Source: JBBDWK01 sp040902885 (lineage in GTDB: Bacteria > Acidobacteriota > Terriglobia > Bryobacterales > Bryobacteraceae). From it: DNA of 63,320 nucleotides. The notes beneath the pieces were generated by a model, which had not been told where the DNA came from, ran no database searches, and saw nothing but the letters and a program-made list of their open reading frames with translations. Position 1 is the first letter of the stretch. Each line of letters starts with the position of its first letter. Location: positions 1 to 63,320 of the forward strand of contig JBBDWK010000107.1 in assembly GCA_040902885.1 (NCBI GenBank), read 5' to 3'. Shown in pieces: positions 1-9,207 of this stretch. Made by a program: the position numbers and the translations under genes.

Positions 1-20
1 ACGTACGGTGGTGTGGGAGG

Positions 21-44
21 GTGACCGGGCGCAATCCCGGTCAC
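21..44. terminator. hairpin downstream of guaB
   Basis: A perfect 9-bp inverted repeat, GTGACCGGG (21-29) and CCCGGTCAC (36-44) around a 6-nt loop, lies 14 bp beyond the guaB stop. On the guaB strand no clear T-run follows. It could be a rho-independent terminator of the T-poor kind or a 3' end stabiliser. Confidence 0.4.
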
Positions 45-57
45 TCGACCCGATCGG

Positions 58-1512
58 TTACTCCACCCGGTAGTTGGGCGCTTCCTTGGTGATGATGACG
101 TCGTGAACGTGGCTCTCGCGCAGACCGGCGGAAGAGACGCGGAGAAAGCGGGCCTGCTCCTGCAGACCGGCAATGCTGGCCGCGCCGGTGTAGCCCATGC
201 CGGCTTTGAGTCCGCCCACGAGCTGAAAGACCAGATCGCTGAGAGGTCCTTTGGCCGCGACGCGACCCTCGATGCCCTCGGGCACGAGTTTGCCCCCGGC
301 TTCCTGCGCGTAGCGCTCCGAGCTGCCCTGTGACATCGCGCCCATGGACCCCATGCCCCGGTAGCTCTTGAACGTGCGCCCCTGGTAGAGGATGGTCTCG
401 CCCGGGCTTTCATCCGTTCCGGCCAGCAGACTGCCGATCATCACCGAGCTCGCGCCCGCCGCGATCGCCTTGGTGACGTCGCCCGAAAACTTGATGCCGC
501 CGTCGGAGATGATGGGCACGCCCGTTCCACGCGCCGCGCGCGAGCAATCCGCTATGGCCGTGATCTGCGGCACTCCCGCGCCGCTCACCACGCGCGTGGT
601 GCAGATGGACCCCGGTCCGATGCCCACCTTGACGCCGTCCACGCCGAGCGCGATCAGGTCGCGCGCTCCCTCGAAGGTGGCCACGTTTCCCGTAATGAGC
701 TCGACGTCCGGAAGCGCGTGCTTCACGGCCCGAACCGCGTCCATGACGCGCTCGCTGTGCCCGTGCGCCGTGTCGATGGCCAGAACGTCCACCTTCTTCG
801 ACACCAGCTCGCGGGCGCGCTCCAGAAAATCCCCCGTTGCGCCGATGGCCGCGCCCACGCGCAGCCGCCCCTGCGCGTCCTTCGCCGCGGACGGGTACTT
901 TAGTTTCTTCTGAATGTCCTTTACGGTGATGAGACCTTTCAGATAGTAGTGGTCGTCCACCACCAGCAGCTTCTCCACTCGATGGCGGTGCAGAATGTTC
1001 TGCGCCTGTTCGAGCGTGGTGCCCACGGGGACGGTGATCAGATTGTCCTTGGTCATCACCTCGGAGATGGGCAGGTCGAAGCGGGTTTCAAACCGCAGAT
1101 CGCGGTTTGTCAGAATGCCCACCAGCTTGCCGTCTTTGGTCACGGGCACGCCGGAAATCCGGTAGCGCTTCATGACCTCGAGCGCATCGGCGATCTTCTT
1201 GTCCGGATCGATCGTGACCGGATCGACGATCATGCCGCTTTCACTGCGTTTCACCCGGTCGACCTCCTCGGCCTGCCGGTCGATCGACATATTGCGGTGG
1301 ATGAAGCCGATGCCTCCCTGCTGGGCAAGCGCGATCGCCAGGTGCGATTCGGTCACTGTATCCATGGCGGCGCTGACGATGGGAATGTTCAGGCCGATGC
1401 GGCGCGAGAGCAAGGTGGTTGTATCCGCATCGGAAGGCAAAATGGCGCTGCGGGCGGGCTGCAAAAGGACGTCGTCGAAAGTGAGACCTTCTGGGATCGG
1501 CTCGGAAATCAT
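58..1512 (-). CDS. guaB: IMP dehydrogenase
   Basis: Oxidises IMP to XMP with NAD+, the committed step of GTP synthesis, in the cytosol. The 484-aa product has normal family length. The TIM barrel starts with the typical TFDDVLLQP at residues 11-19. Two CBS domains occupy roughly residues 95-205. The catalytic loop GPGSICTTR puts the nucleophilic Cys at residue 304, and the flap region follows. The start is the ATG at 1512, directly before the conserved N-terminus. It is transcribed divergently from the HEAT-repeat gene. A hairpin follows the stop codon. Identification is secure. Confidence 0.98.
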   Translation of the reverse strand: MISEPIPEGLTFDDVLLQPARSAILPSDADTTTLLSRRIGLNIPIVSAAMDTVTESHLAIALAQQGGIGFIHRNMSIDRQAEEVDRVKRSESGMIVDPVTIDPDKKIADALEVMKRYRISGVPVTKDGKLVGILTNRDLRFETRFDLPISEVMTKDNLITVPVGTTLEQAQNILHRHRVEKLLVVDDHYYLKGLITVKDIQKKLKYPSAAKDAQGRLRVGAAIGATGDFLERARELVSKKVDVLAIDTAHGHSERVMDAVRAVKHALPDVELITGNVATFEGARDLIALGVDGVKVGIGPGSICTTRVVSGAGVPQITAIADCSRAARGTGVPIISDGGIKFSGDVTKAIAAGASSVMIGSLLAGTDESPGETILYQGRTFKSYRGMGSMGAMSQGSSERYAQEAGGKLVPEGIEGRVAAKGPLSDLVFQLVGGLKAGMGYTGAASIAGLQEQARFLRVSSAGLRESHVHDVIITKEAPNYRVE

Positions 1513-1658
1513 AATCGGGACGGATTTTCCGCCCGGTTGCGTGGTTTTGGGCGGCTTACTACCAATATAACGTACCCGGAAGGCCGCCTCGTCCGGGACT
1601 GAAGTTTTTCCCCCTTTAGTCCGATAAGCACTCAGAGAGCAACGGTTAGAGCCACAAG

Positions 1659-3425
1659 ATGACTGAAGAGATGCAGAGTGCCGTGGCGCGCTTTTCGAGC
1701 AATCCGGGAGCGGCCAGCCAGATTCTGCGAGAGCTGCTCGATGCCGACCGCGAGAGGTTCGGCAACACCTCCCTGTCCATATTACGGGACGACGCCCATT
1801 CCGCCGGGTCCAGATATCTGGCGCTGCTGCTGTTGCAGCAGGACATGCTGCTGGCGCACCTGTGTAATCCGGATCAGTTCAGCCGCCAGCAGGCCGTCAA
1901 CCTGGCCAAACACGCGGCGCGAGCCGATCCTTTGCTGGATATCAAGTTGGCGCGCCTCCTGCCCGATCCGAACGGCAGACAGAAGGATCAGGTGGACGAT
2001 ATCGCAGCCGAGCGGGTGCTGGAGATTCTGGACGCGATCTCGCCGGGCACGCGCGTGGTGCCTCTGCTCTCTCAGCGCTTGCAGCATGCTAATCCGCGGT
2101 TGCGCTCCAAGATCGCCCTTCTGGTGGGACGGCGCGTTCAGAATCTGCGGTGGGCCGAAAGCCACCTCAACGAGATGGATCCGCGCGTACGCGCCAACAT
2201 CGTGGAGACCATGTGGACCATCCGGACTACCGGCGTGCGCGCCCTGCTCTCCGAGGCGGTCAAAGACTCCAACAACCGGGTGGCCGGGAACGCGCTGTAC
2301 GGGCTGTATCTCGCGGAGGATCTCGCCGTGATTCCGAGGATGGTCCAGATGGCCTCCGACGAGCGGCCCGATTTCCGCAGCAGCGCGGCCTGGGCGATGG
2401 GGGCAACTCTGGATCCCCGGTTTCTTCCGGTCATCACGCCGCTGCTGCGCGACGCATCGCCCGTGGTGCGCACGGCTGCCTTTGAAGCTATTTTGCGATT
2501 GAAGAAGGCCGCGGCGACGGCGGCGAGCGCAGGCCGCCTGCAAATTCAGTTTCTCCGCGCCGAAATGACGCCCGATTTGGGGCGGCGCATCTGGGTGAGC
2601 GTGCTGGGCGAAGGCAACGAAAGTCCGGCTTTGCGGCCGTTGCACTTCGTGCTTCAGGATAACGAAACTTTAGTCGGCTCTTACGAACTGACGGAAGTGA
2701 CTCGCCAGGAGAACCTGATCCTGGGTTTCTCCTTCTCTCTGGACTCGGGTATCTCCCAGGAGTTTCTCAAGGCCGCCGAGGAAGGCGTGCTGGGCTGCCT
2801 GCCCCGGAAGCGGCGCACCGATCTGTGGGCGGCGGTGAAGCTGAGTCCGGGAATGGCCCCGACGCGGTTCCACTGGCAGGGCAATGTGGAGGAGGCCCGG
2901 TCCCTGCGCGACGGGTTCGATGCTCCCGTTCGCTATACGGGCGACGCGGACGCTTTCAAGAGGGATGTTCAGAGGCCATGGACCCGCAGCCGCAGCTCGC
3001 CGGCCACGCTGGAAGCGATCCGGCTGCTGGTCCGCGCAGGCGCACCCCTGCGCGGCCGGCGCCATATCATCGTGCTCTGCGGTCCGAATACCTCCCAGTC
3101 GTTCGATTTCGACGCCGTCGTCAAAGCCACTTCCAAGGCGGACGTGACCATTCATGGGGTCGCCGCCATGGAACGGAGCGCGGATGCGGCTTCGCAGCCC
3201 TTCGATCGATTCTGCCGCAGGACTGGCGGTTCTTTCGTGACCGCATCCACTCCTGACGAGATCCGCAACGCCTACAAGTCCGTCTACATGTCGCTGTTTC
3301 AGCGGTACGAAATCGAGTATGCAGCTTCGCCGGAGGCACAGGCCGCGCAGACGCATACCGCACGGCTGCAAATTTATTCCTCGGATGGCTATGGAGAGGC
3401 GCAAACCGCCTTCTCCGCTTACTGA
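1659..3425 (+). CDS. HEAT-repeat protein with VWA-like C-terminal domain
   Basis: Product of 588 aa. The N-terminal half is alpha-helical with repeats of HEAT/PBS-lyase type, seen in stretches such as LLSEAVKDSNNRVAGNALYGL and VITPLLRDASPVVRTAAFEAIL, which suggests a protein-binding scaffold. The last ~200 residues resemble the C-terminal part of the acidobacterial VWFA-related domain (RRHIIVLCG, then GGSFVTASTPDEIRNAY). The metal-binding DxSxS start of a true VWA domain is not evident. No signal peptide is visible. The stop overlaps the end of the convergent gene by 7 bp. A role in protein assembly is only an inference. Confidence 0.75.
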   Translation: MTEEMQSAVARFSSNPGAASQILRELLDADRERFGNTSLSILRDDAHSAGSRYLALLLLQQDMLLAHLCNPDQFSRQQAVNLAKHAARADPLLDIKLARLLPDPNGRQKDQVDDIAAERVLEILDAISPGTRVVPLLSQRLQHANPRLRSKIALLVGRRVQNLRWAESHLNEMDPRVRANIVETMWTIRTTGVRALLSEAVKDSNNRVAGNALYGLYLAEDLAVIPRMVQMASDERPDFRSSAAWAMGATLDPRFLPVITPLLRDASPVVRTAAFEAILRLKKAAATAASAGRLQIQFLRAEMTPDLGRRIWVSVLGEGNESPALRPLHFVLQDNETLVGSYELTEVTRQENLILGFSFSLDSGISQEFLKAAEEGVLGCLPRKRRTDLWAAVKLSPGMAPTRFHWQGNVEEARSLRDGFDAPVRYTGDADAFKRDVQRPWTRSRSSPATLEAIRLLVRAGAPLRGRRHIIVLCGPNTSQSFDFDAVVKATSKADVTIHGVAAMERSADAASQPFDRFCRRTGGSFVTASTPDEIRNAYKSVYMSLFQRYEIEYAASPEAQAAQTHTARLQIYSSDGYGEAQTAFSAY

Positions 3426-4387
3426 AGCCGGTTCTCGAGCTGAAACGCCAGCGGGTATCCGCGCTTGAGGTTCAATTCGGACTCCGCGCGCGCTTTACCG
3501 ATCAGCTTTTCCTCCAGCCTGCCTTCCGGTGTCCAGCCGGCCAGGAAGCCCGGTACGAACCATTCGCAGAAGATCATGCCGTAGACGAGCCCGTTCTGAA
3601 ATGCCGCGCGCACGCCGTCGGGATATGAAATCGCGCTGTTCTCGAGCAGAATCGGCATGTCTTCGCCGTTCATCATGGCAAAGGCAAAGGCGATGCCCTG
3701 GACACAGGGTTCCACCCGGTTGGCGGGAAGCCGCATGGCCTCATCGATGGCGGCATATACACTCAGCTTGCTGAAGGCCACCAGCCGCCCGTACCCGTGA
3801 ACGATCAGCCGCTGGTTCTCCTCGGGAAACGCCGAGAAGAACTTGGCGAAGAAGCCGGTCTGGTCCGGACCATCCGGCGCTCGCAGGGAGATCAGCCCCA
3901 GCAGCCCGCACATGAATTTGAAAATTCCGGGCTCGTAGATCCTCAGGATGGAGCCCATGCCCTCATACGTGAAACCGCGGAAGCCGGGTTCGGAAAGCGT
4001 CTCCGCGATCTCGGTCAGCTTGCCGGTGTCGAACACCACGCGCTCGTTGCTCGCCGCGCCAAACCCGACGTGCGCGATGCCCAAGGACTCGCGAGGGATG
4101 CCGGTGTCATTGAGGGTATTCTCCGGAGTCAGGAACTTGCCCAGCGTAGTCGAAAAGCCCTCCGACTTCCAGAGCCCGTCAACCAGCGGCTGCATGCCAT
4201 TCTTCCCGCTCTTCCGGGCTTCCGGGACCTGGGAGGCGGCCCAATTCTGATATCTCCGCAGGGTCTCCCGCACCTCGTTCTGTGGAATTTTGCGGTTCAC
4301 GGCGCCCGAGGAAACCGTTTTGACGCCGTTGATCCTGCGCAATGCGAGAGGGATGAGAGGTATGGAAAGGTCCTTGCGTTTTGCCAT
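3419..4387 (-). CDS. hypothetical protein, possibly DUF1702-like
   Basis: Product of 322 aa with no signal peptide. The segments FRGFTYEGMGS and IVHGYGRLVAF, followed by a GIAFAFAMMNGED region and DGVRAAFQNGL, recall the layout of DUF1702 proteins, which occur in enediyne clusters and in unrelated bacteria. The resemblance is by eye and weak. The ATG at 4387 has GGAG upstream, overlapping the end of the symporter gene only 7 bp away. The two therefore form an operon, and a role coupled to transport is possible. Function is unknown. Confidence 0.55.
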   Translation of the reverse strand: MAKRKDLSIPLIPLALRRINGVKTVSSGAVNRKIPQNEVRETLRRYQNWAASQVPEARKSGKNGMQPLVDGLWKSEGFSTTLGKFLTPENTLNDTGIPRESLGIAHVGFGAASNERVVFDTGKLTEIAETLSEPGFRGFTYEGMGSILRIYEPGIFKFMCGLLGLISLRAPDGPDQTGFFAKFFSAFPEENQRLIVHGYGRLVAFSKLSVYAAIDEAMRLPANRVEPCVQGIAFAFAMMNGEDMPILLENSAISYPDGVRAAFQNGLVYGMIFCEWFVPGFLAGWTPEGRLEEKLIGKARAESELNLKRGYPLAFQLENRLQ

Positions 4388-4394
4388 ATGGTGA

Positions 4395-6164
4395 TTACTC
4401 CGTAACGGAAGTCCAGCCCCTTCGGGACAGGTCCCAGTAGATCACGGCCCCGGCGATAGCCGCCAGGCCAAGGAACGCCAGACCGAGCGCGGTTTCCTTC
4501 AGAATGATTTTGCCTATGCCGAACAGGGAGCCATAGATGAGGATACAGCCACAGATCCAATCTAGAAACTGGTATGCGGCGTCTTTCGACGGGGGCACGT
4601 CGGGAGCCAGCTTTGCTATCGGTTTCCAGAATGCCGCCGAAGGCCGGGTTCGCCTGTAAAACGAGACCAGTTTCTCGGCCGGCTCGGGCGCGGTGAGGAA
4701 GGTGACCGCGAGCCACACGGCCGTGGTGACGCTCACCGTGACGATCATGATCCAGGCAAAGCCGGTGGGGTCGCCGCTCGACAGCCCATAACCGGTTTGC
4801 ATCCAGACGGAGACGACGAAGGCAGTGGCCATGGCGGAGACTTCGCTCCATGCGTTGATGCGCCACCAGTACCAGCGCAGAATCAGCACCGTCCCCGTTC
4901 CAGCGCCGGTGACGATCAGCAGCTTCCACGCGCCGGTGATCGAGTCCATATAGAACGTGACGATGGCCGAAATCGCCGTCAATAACACAGTGGCTGCCTG
5001 GGACATCGTTACATAGTGCCGTTCAGTCTCGTTCTTTCGCAAAAAACGCCGGTAGAAATCGTTGATCAGGTAGCTCGCGCCCCAGTTGAGCTGCGTGCCG
5101 ATAGTGGACATGAACGCGGCGGCAAAAGCGGCGACCATCAGGCCCCGCATGGACGGGTGCAGATGATCGATCATCACCAGGATATAGCCCGTCTCGGGAT
5201 CCTTGAGATTAGGGTAAAGGATGATCGACGCCAACCCCACCAGAATCCATGGCCAGGGTCGCACGGCGTAATGCGCAATGTTGAACCACAGCGTCGCCAG
5301 AAGCGAATGCCGCTCATCCTTGGCGCTGAACATGCGCTGGGCGACAAAACCGCCGCCGCCGGGTTCCGATCCCGGGTACCAGGTGGCCCACCAGTTCATG
5401 GAAATATAAACCAGGAAGGTGATCATGGGCATCCATGCCGAATCCAAGTCGGGGACGAAACTCAAGGCCGACCCGCTCCCACCCCTGGCCCGGTCGATCT
5501 CATCGAGCGCGGCCTTCATCGAGTCGATGCCGCCCACGGCATTCACCGCCGCCACGCCAAGCACAATCACCATGGTCATCTTGACCACGAATTGGAAGAG
5601 GTCGGTCACCAGCACGCCCCACAGGCCGGACAGTGTCGAGATGAGCGAGGTGAGCGCGATCATGCCCAGGACGATAGCCAGGGCAACGCCCTTGTTGACC
5701 CCCAGGACCAGCATCAGGATTTTGACCATCGCCAGGTTCACCCAGCCGAGGACGATGCAGTTGATCGGAATTCCGAGATAGATAGCCCGAAATCCGCGCA
5801 GAAACGCCGCCGGCTTGCCCGCGTAGCGGATCTCGGCGAACTCCACATCGGTCATTACTCCCGAGCGGCGCCACAGCCGGGCGAAGAAGAACACCGTCAG
5901 CATTCCGCTGGCTACGAAATTCCACCACAGCCAGTTGCCGGCAATACCATGCAGGGCGACCATCCCGGTCACAGCCAGCGGAGTGTCGGCCGCGAACGTG
6001 GTGGCCACCATGGAGGTGCCCGCCAGCCACCAGGGTACGTTCCGGCCGGAGAGGAAGAATTCGGTCGTGCTCTTTTTCGCGCGCTTTCTATAATAGAACC
6101 CGATGGCGAGATTGAACAGGAAAAATGCGGCGATGATCGCCCAATCCAGAACGGTGAGTTTCAC
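4395..6164 (-). CDS. sodium:solute symporter (SSS family)
   Basis: Integral membrane symporter of 589 aa, with 13 or more hydrophobic segments. The N-terminus (LDWAIIAAFFLFNLAIGFYYRKRA, then TTEFFLSGRNVPWWLAG) is the classical start of the solute:sodium symporter family, which uses the Na+ gradient to import sugars, amino acids, vitamins or urea. The substrate cannot be read from the sequence. The second segment region (AADTPLAVTGMVALHG) fits the Na+-binding part of TM1-TM2. It is the first gene of a two-gene operon with the DUF1702-like gene. The upstream 360 bp carries no convincing gene. Confidence 0.92.
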   Translation of the reverse strand: MKLTVLDWAIIAAFFLFNLAIGFYYRKRAKKSTTEFFLSGRNVPWWLAGTSMVATTFAADTPLAVTGMVALHGIAGNWLWWNFVASGMLTVFFFARLWRRSGVMTDVEFAEIRYAGKPAAFLRGFRAIYLGIPINCIVLGWVNLAMVKILMLVLGVNKGVALAIVLGMIALTSLISTLSGLWGVLVTDLFQFVVKMTMVIVLGVAAVNAVGGIDSMKAALDEIDRARGGSGSALSFVPDLDSAWMPMITFLVYISMNWWATWYPGSEPGGGGFVAQRMFSAKDERHSLLATLWFNIAHYAVRPWPWILVGLASIILYPNLKDPETGYILVMIDHLHPSMRGLMVAAFAAAFMSTIGTQLNWGASYLINDFYRRFLRKNETERHYVTMSQAATVLLTAISAIVTFYMDSITGAWKLLIVTGAGTGTVLILRWYWWRINAWSEVSAMATAFVVSVWMQTGYGLSSGDPTGFAWIMIVTVSVTTAVWLAVTFLTAPEPAEKLVSFYRRTRPSAAFWKPIAKLAPDVPPSKDAAYQFLDWICGCILIYGSLFGIGKIILKETALGLAFLGLAAIAGAVIYWDLSRRGWTSVTE

Positions 6165-6528
6165 GCTTCAACCGCCGCTGTGGAAATCTCTGTCGAAAAC
6201 ATACGATTCGTGTCCCTAAGTCATGCTGTGTAACGAGTCTGTGTCATTTTGCACATTTATGCAGCAGGCCGGCGTTGATTCCCCGCAAACCCTGAAAAAT
6301 GTTTGTGTTCCGATTTTAGAGATGATTCACAATGAAACAGCCCCGGAAGCGGCAGTGGACCCGACAGCCATTTACTCTCATCCGATTTTTCCCAATCGGC
6401 TTTTCCACCGAACTGTGGAAAACCGTGTTGGAAACTCGCCGCCGCGGACGTGCAAAAGCAACTCGTGAAAACACTTTGTAACACACTGCACATTCTTTCA
6501 GCATCGCACGGCGGGAGCGGAAGCCTCC
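6165..6528. other. non-coding stretch with DnaA-box-like sites
   Basis: This 364-bp stretch separates pyrE from the symporter gene. Short ORFs on both strands look random. It is AT-richer than its flanks and holds TTTTCCAC (6401-6408) and GTGGAAAA (6415-6422) as a perfect inverted pair. The right arm reads TTTTCCACA on the minus strand, one mismatch from the DnaA box consensus. A further CTGTGGAAAT lies near 6176-6185, and CCGATT/AATCGG forms a second small palindrome near 6382-6399. It could be a replication origin, an operator or chance. Confidence 0.3.
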
Positions 6529-7143
6529 TTACACCCGCACTTTCTCTAAAGGAACGTCGCGATGACAGAGCTCGCAGCTTTCGGCATCGTAGTAGTAGCT
6601 GGCATTGAGCTTCGCGAGGTAGTAGAGGGGCAAGGCGCCGAAATCGCGCGTGTGAGGATGCGGCTGGTAAACCACCACCGCCAGTGCGACCACGTTCGCC
6701 CGGTGCGATTCCAGGAGAACTTTCATCTCGCTGAGCTTGCTTCCCGAGCGCAGAATATCGTCCACCAGCACGACGTTTTCTCCCGGCTCGGGCTGGATGT
6801 ACTGGCGGAAGCGCAGCGCTTCGCCGTCCTTTTCGCGCTCGGCCCAGTACACCCGCTGCGCGCGGAGGGCCTCGCAGACGCCGTACGCCACAGGCAACCC
6901 GCCGGTAGCGGGCGCGACGATGGACAGCTCTGGAATCATGGCGCGTATCTCGGGGTTGGCGCGTAAGAGCCGGCTCAGACCCACGCTGAGGGTCCGGGCG
7001 TGCTGGTAATAGCGCATGGCCAGCGGAACTTGCAGGTATTCGTTCGAGTGGAGGCCGCTGGGATAGGCGAAGTGGCCGTCCTTCAGCGCGCCTGTTTCGA
7101 GAAGAACCTGGACCACTTCGTCTGAAGTTGGGGGAATGTGCAC
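6529..7143 (-). CDS. pyrE: orotate phosphoribosyltransferase
   Basis: Transfers orotate onto PRPP to give OMP in de novo pyrimidine synthesis. The PRPP-binding signature is clear: NVVLVDDILRSGSKL, preceded by APATGGLPVAYGV. An N-terminal GHFAYPSGLHSNEYLQ matches the family start. The open frame extends to 7224, but that would overlap the upstream sugar transferase gene. I prefer the GTG at 7143 (VHIPPTSDEV), just after that gene's stop and preceded by AGGGAG. This gives 204 aa, normal for the family. It is likely cotranscribed with the upstream gene. Confidence 0.9.
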   Translation of the reverse strand: MHIPPTSDEVVQVLLETGALKDGHFAYPSGLHSNEYLQVPLAMRYYQHARTLSVGLSRLLRANPEIRAMIPELSIVAPATGGLPVAYGVCEALRAQRVYWAEREKDGEALRFRQYIQPEPGENVVLVDDILRSGSKLSEMKVLLESHRANVVALAVVVYQPHPHTRDFGALPLYYLAKLNASYYYDAESCELCHRDVPLEKVRV

Positions 7144-7148
7144 GGGGT

Positions 7149-8555
7149 TCAACTGGCTCCCTGGCCGGTGAGGACTCTGGGTATGGTGAGCAGCAGAATT
7201 TTGCAGTCGAGCGCCAGAGACCAATTATCGATGTAGTGCATGTCCATTTTCATCCAGGTCTCGAAGTCTACGTTATCGCGCCCGCTGACGGCCCAAAGAC
7301 AGGTGAGGCCGGGCCGCATCCGCAGCCGGCGGCGCTGCCAGGTCTGGTAGAGCTCTACTTCCTCGGGTACGGCGGGGCGCGGCCCCACCAGAGACATATC
7401 GCCCTTGAGAACGTTCCACAGCTGCGGCCACTCGTCTACCGAGAACTTTCGCAGATAGCGGCCGATCGGCGTGAGCCGGGGATCGTCGGGAATCTTGAAC
7501 GCCGCACCCCTCCGCCCCAGGTGCCCCAGGGCCGCTTTCCGCTCTTCGGCGTCCATGCACATGGAGCGAAACTTGTAAAACGTGAACTGGCGGCCGTTCA
7601 GCCCGCAGCGGCGCTGGCGGAAGATGGCGGCCCCGGGCGAGGTCAGCCGGATGGCGCAGGCGATCAGCACCATGAACGGCGCCAGCGCCAGCATGCCCGC
7701 CGAGGCCAGCGCCACGTCGATGGCGCGTTTGGCCAGCAGGCGCAGCTCATCGTGCGGCGCGGCCGAGAAGGTCAGCAGAGGCGTGAAGCCCAGCCGGTCC
7801 AGGTAAATGTCGCTGTTGACGTGTGGAAAGAAATCGACGGCCACGCGGGTGCGCACCCCCTCTTCGTCGCACAGCAGAAACACCTCTTCGAGCGCCGCCA
7901 GCGATTCGCTGTCCACGGCGAAAACGATCTCGTCGATCACGTGCCGGCGAAGCAGCAGCGCCAGATTGTCGAGCGAATGCACCGGATAGTCGCCGGCCAG
8001 CCGGATGCTTTCAGGCGCCGGAGCGCCGCCCGGAGCGAAGAAGCCCGTCAGCCGGATTCCATAGCGCGCGGATCGCTCCAGTTCCTCGCCCAGCCGCCGC
8101 GCTCTTTCGCCCAGCCCCACCACCATCACGAAATGAGGCGCGCCGGCGGCGAGTCCCAACAGCCTCCCTGCCGTCAAGCGGAAGAGGAACAGCAGCAGCC
8201 ACGCGTATACCACCAGAAGCGCCAGAAAAGGGCGGCTCAGATCCATACGGAGGAAGAACTCGAAGACTACAACGCTGGTGGCCGCATAAGCGCACTGGCG
8301 GAATGTCTCGCCGAGCGCGACGCGAGGGTCGCCGCTCTCCAGCCGGTCGTAAGTTTCGCGCCACAGGGCGATGAGAGGCCAGACGAGGAGCGAGAAGCCG
8401 AGGATCAGGGCGCGCTCGGGCAGGGTTAAAAAGAAGACCCGCTCCAAGGGAAGCAGGAGGCGCGTCTGGTAGGCCGCCGCAAAAGCCGCGGCCGTGAGAA
8501 CCATATCCGAGAGGGCGTATAGAACCCTGGTTCTGCGATGGCGGCGGCTGAACAC
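7149..8555 (-). CDS. polyprenyl-phosphate sugar-1-phosphate transferase (WbaP/WcaJ type)
   Basis: Initiates exopolysaccharide or O-unit synthesis by moving a sugar-1-phosphate from a nucleotide sugar to undecaprenyl phosphate at the inner membrane. The 468-aa product has four N-terminal membrane segments, a CoA-binding-like (Rossmann) central part, a further membrane hairpin (KRAIDVALASAGMLALAPF), and the C-terminal bacterial sugar-transferase domain with FYKFRSM, SVDEWPQLWNVLKGDMSLVGPRP and MRPGLT. The start is GTG at 8555. No other glycan genes lie beside it, so the pathway is unknown. Confidence 0.93.
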   Translation of the reverse strand: MFSRRHRRTRVLYALSDMVLTAAAFAAAYQTRLLLPLERVFFLTLPERALILGFSLLVWPLIALWRETYDRLESGDPRVALGETFRQCAYAATSVVVFEFFLRMDLSRPFLALLVVYAWLLLFLFRLTAGRLLGLAAGAPHFVMVVGLGERARRLGEELERSARYGIRLTGFFAPGGAPAPESIRLAGDYPVHSLDNLALLLRRHVIDEIVFAVDSESLAALEEVFLLCDEEGVRTRVAVDFFPHVNSDIYLDRLGFTPLLTFSAAPHDELRLLAKRAIDVALASAGMLALAPFMVLIACAIRLTSPGAAIFRQRRCGLNGRQFTFYKFRSMCMDAEERKAALGHLGRRGAAFKIPDDPRLTPIGRYLRKFSVDEWPQLWNVLKGDMSLVGPRPAVPEEVELYQTWQRRRLRMRPGLTCLWAVSGRDNVDFETWMKMDMHYIDNWSLALDCKILLLTIPRVLTGQGAS

Positions 8556-8624
8556 TCGAAAGACAGAATATCAAATCTTCGGCAACCGGCCCTCGTCGGC
8601 CTCCGACGTGTTACAACTTCCTAT

Positions 8625-9206
8625 ATGTCCACTGCTATGCGTTATGTCGGCGCGGCCCTGCTGCTGTGCGCCGTTACCTTCGCCGCCGAACCCGGCTGGG
8701 TGAGCATGTTCGACGGCAAAACGCTCAACGGCTGGAAGGCCACTGAACTGCCGGAGAACTGGAAGATCGAAGACGGCGCCATCGTCGGCCGCGGCAATCG
8801 CAGCCATCTCTTCTGGATGACGCGCGAGTGCGTCAACTGCGAGTTCAAAGCCGAGGTCAAGCTCAACAAGGGCGGCAACTCCGGCATGTACTTCCGCGCC
8901 AAATTCGAGCCGGGCTGGCCCACCGGCTATGAAGCCCAGGTCAACAACAGCCACAAGGACCCGGTGCGCACCGGCAGCCTGTACAACATCGTGAAAGTGT
9001 TCGACCAGCTCGTCCCGGACGATACCTGGTGGACGCAGCACATCATCGTGAAGGGCAATCACGTAATTATCAAGGTCAACGATAAGGTTGTGGTCGACCA
9101 CGTGGACGGGAAGCGCACTCACGAGCGCGGCTACCTTGCGCTGCAGCAGCACGACCCCGGCAGCGTCGTCCACTACCGCAACCTCATGATGCGCCCTCTG
9201 CCCTGA
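8625..9206 (+). CDS. DUF1080 protein (3-keto-disaccharide hydrolase family)
   Basis: Product of 193 aa with a signal peptide (MRYVGAALLLCAVTFAA). A concanavalin-like beta-sandwich follows, with the hallmark WVSMFDGKTLNGWK and GGNSGMYFRAKFE. The family acts on or binds 3-keto sugars and other glycans and is abundant in Planctomycetes and Acidobacteria. The frame opens at 8538, but the ATG at 8625 (or the one at 8637) starts the signal peptide. It is divergent from the sugar transferase. The next gene starts 2 bp after the stop, so the two are cotranscribed. Confidence 0.88.
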   Translation: MSTAMRYVGAALLLCAVTFAAEPGWVSMFDGKTLNGWKATELPENWKIEDGAIVGRGNRSHLFWMTRECVNCEFKAEVKLNKGGNSGMYFRAKFEPGWPTGYEAQVNNSHKDPVRTGSLYNIVKVFDQLVPDDTWWTQHIIVKGNHVIIKVNDKVVVDHVDGKRTHERGYLALQQHDPGSVVHYRNLMMRPLP

Positions 9207-9207
9207 C

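Noticed and set aside
6223..6493. Short frames on both strands in the pyrE-symporter gap
   Set aside because: No motif, no good start context, and they overlap each other; treated as non-coding.
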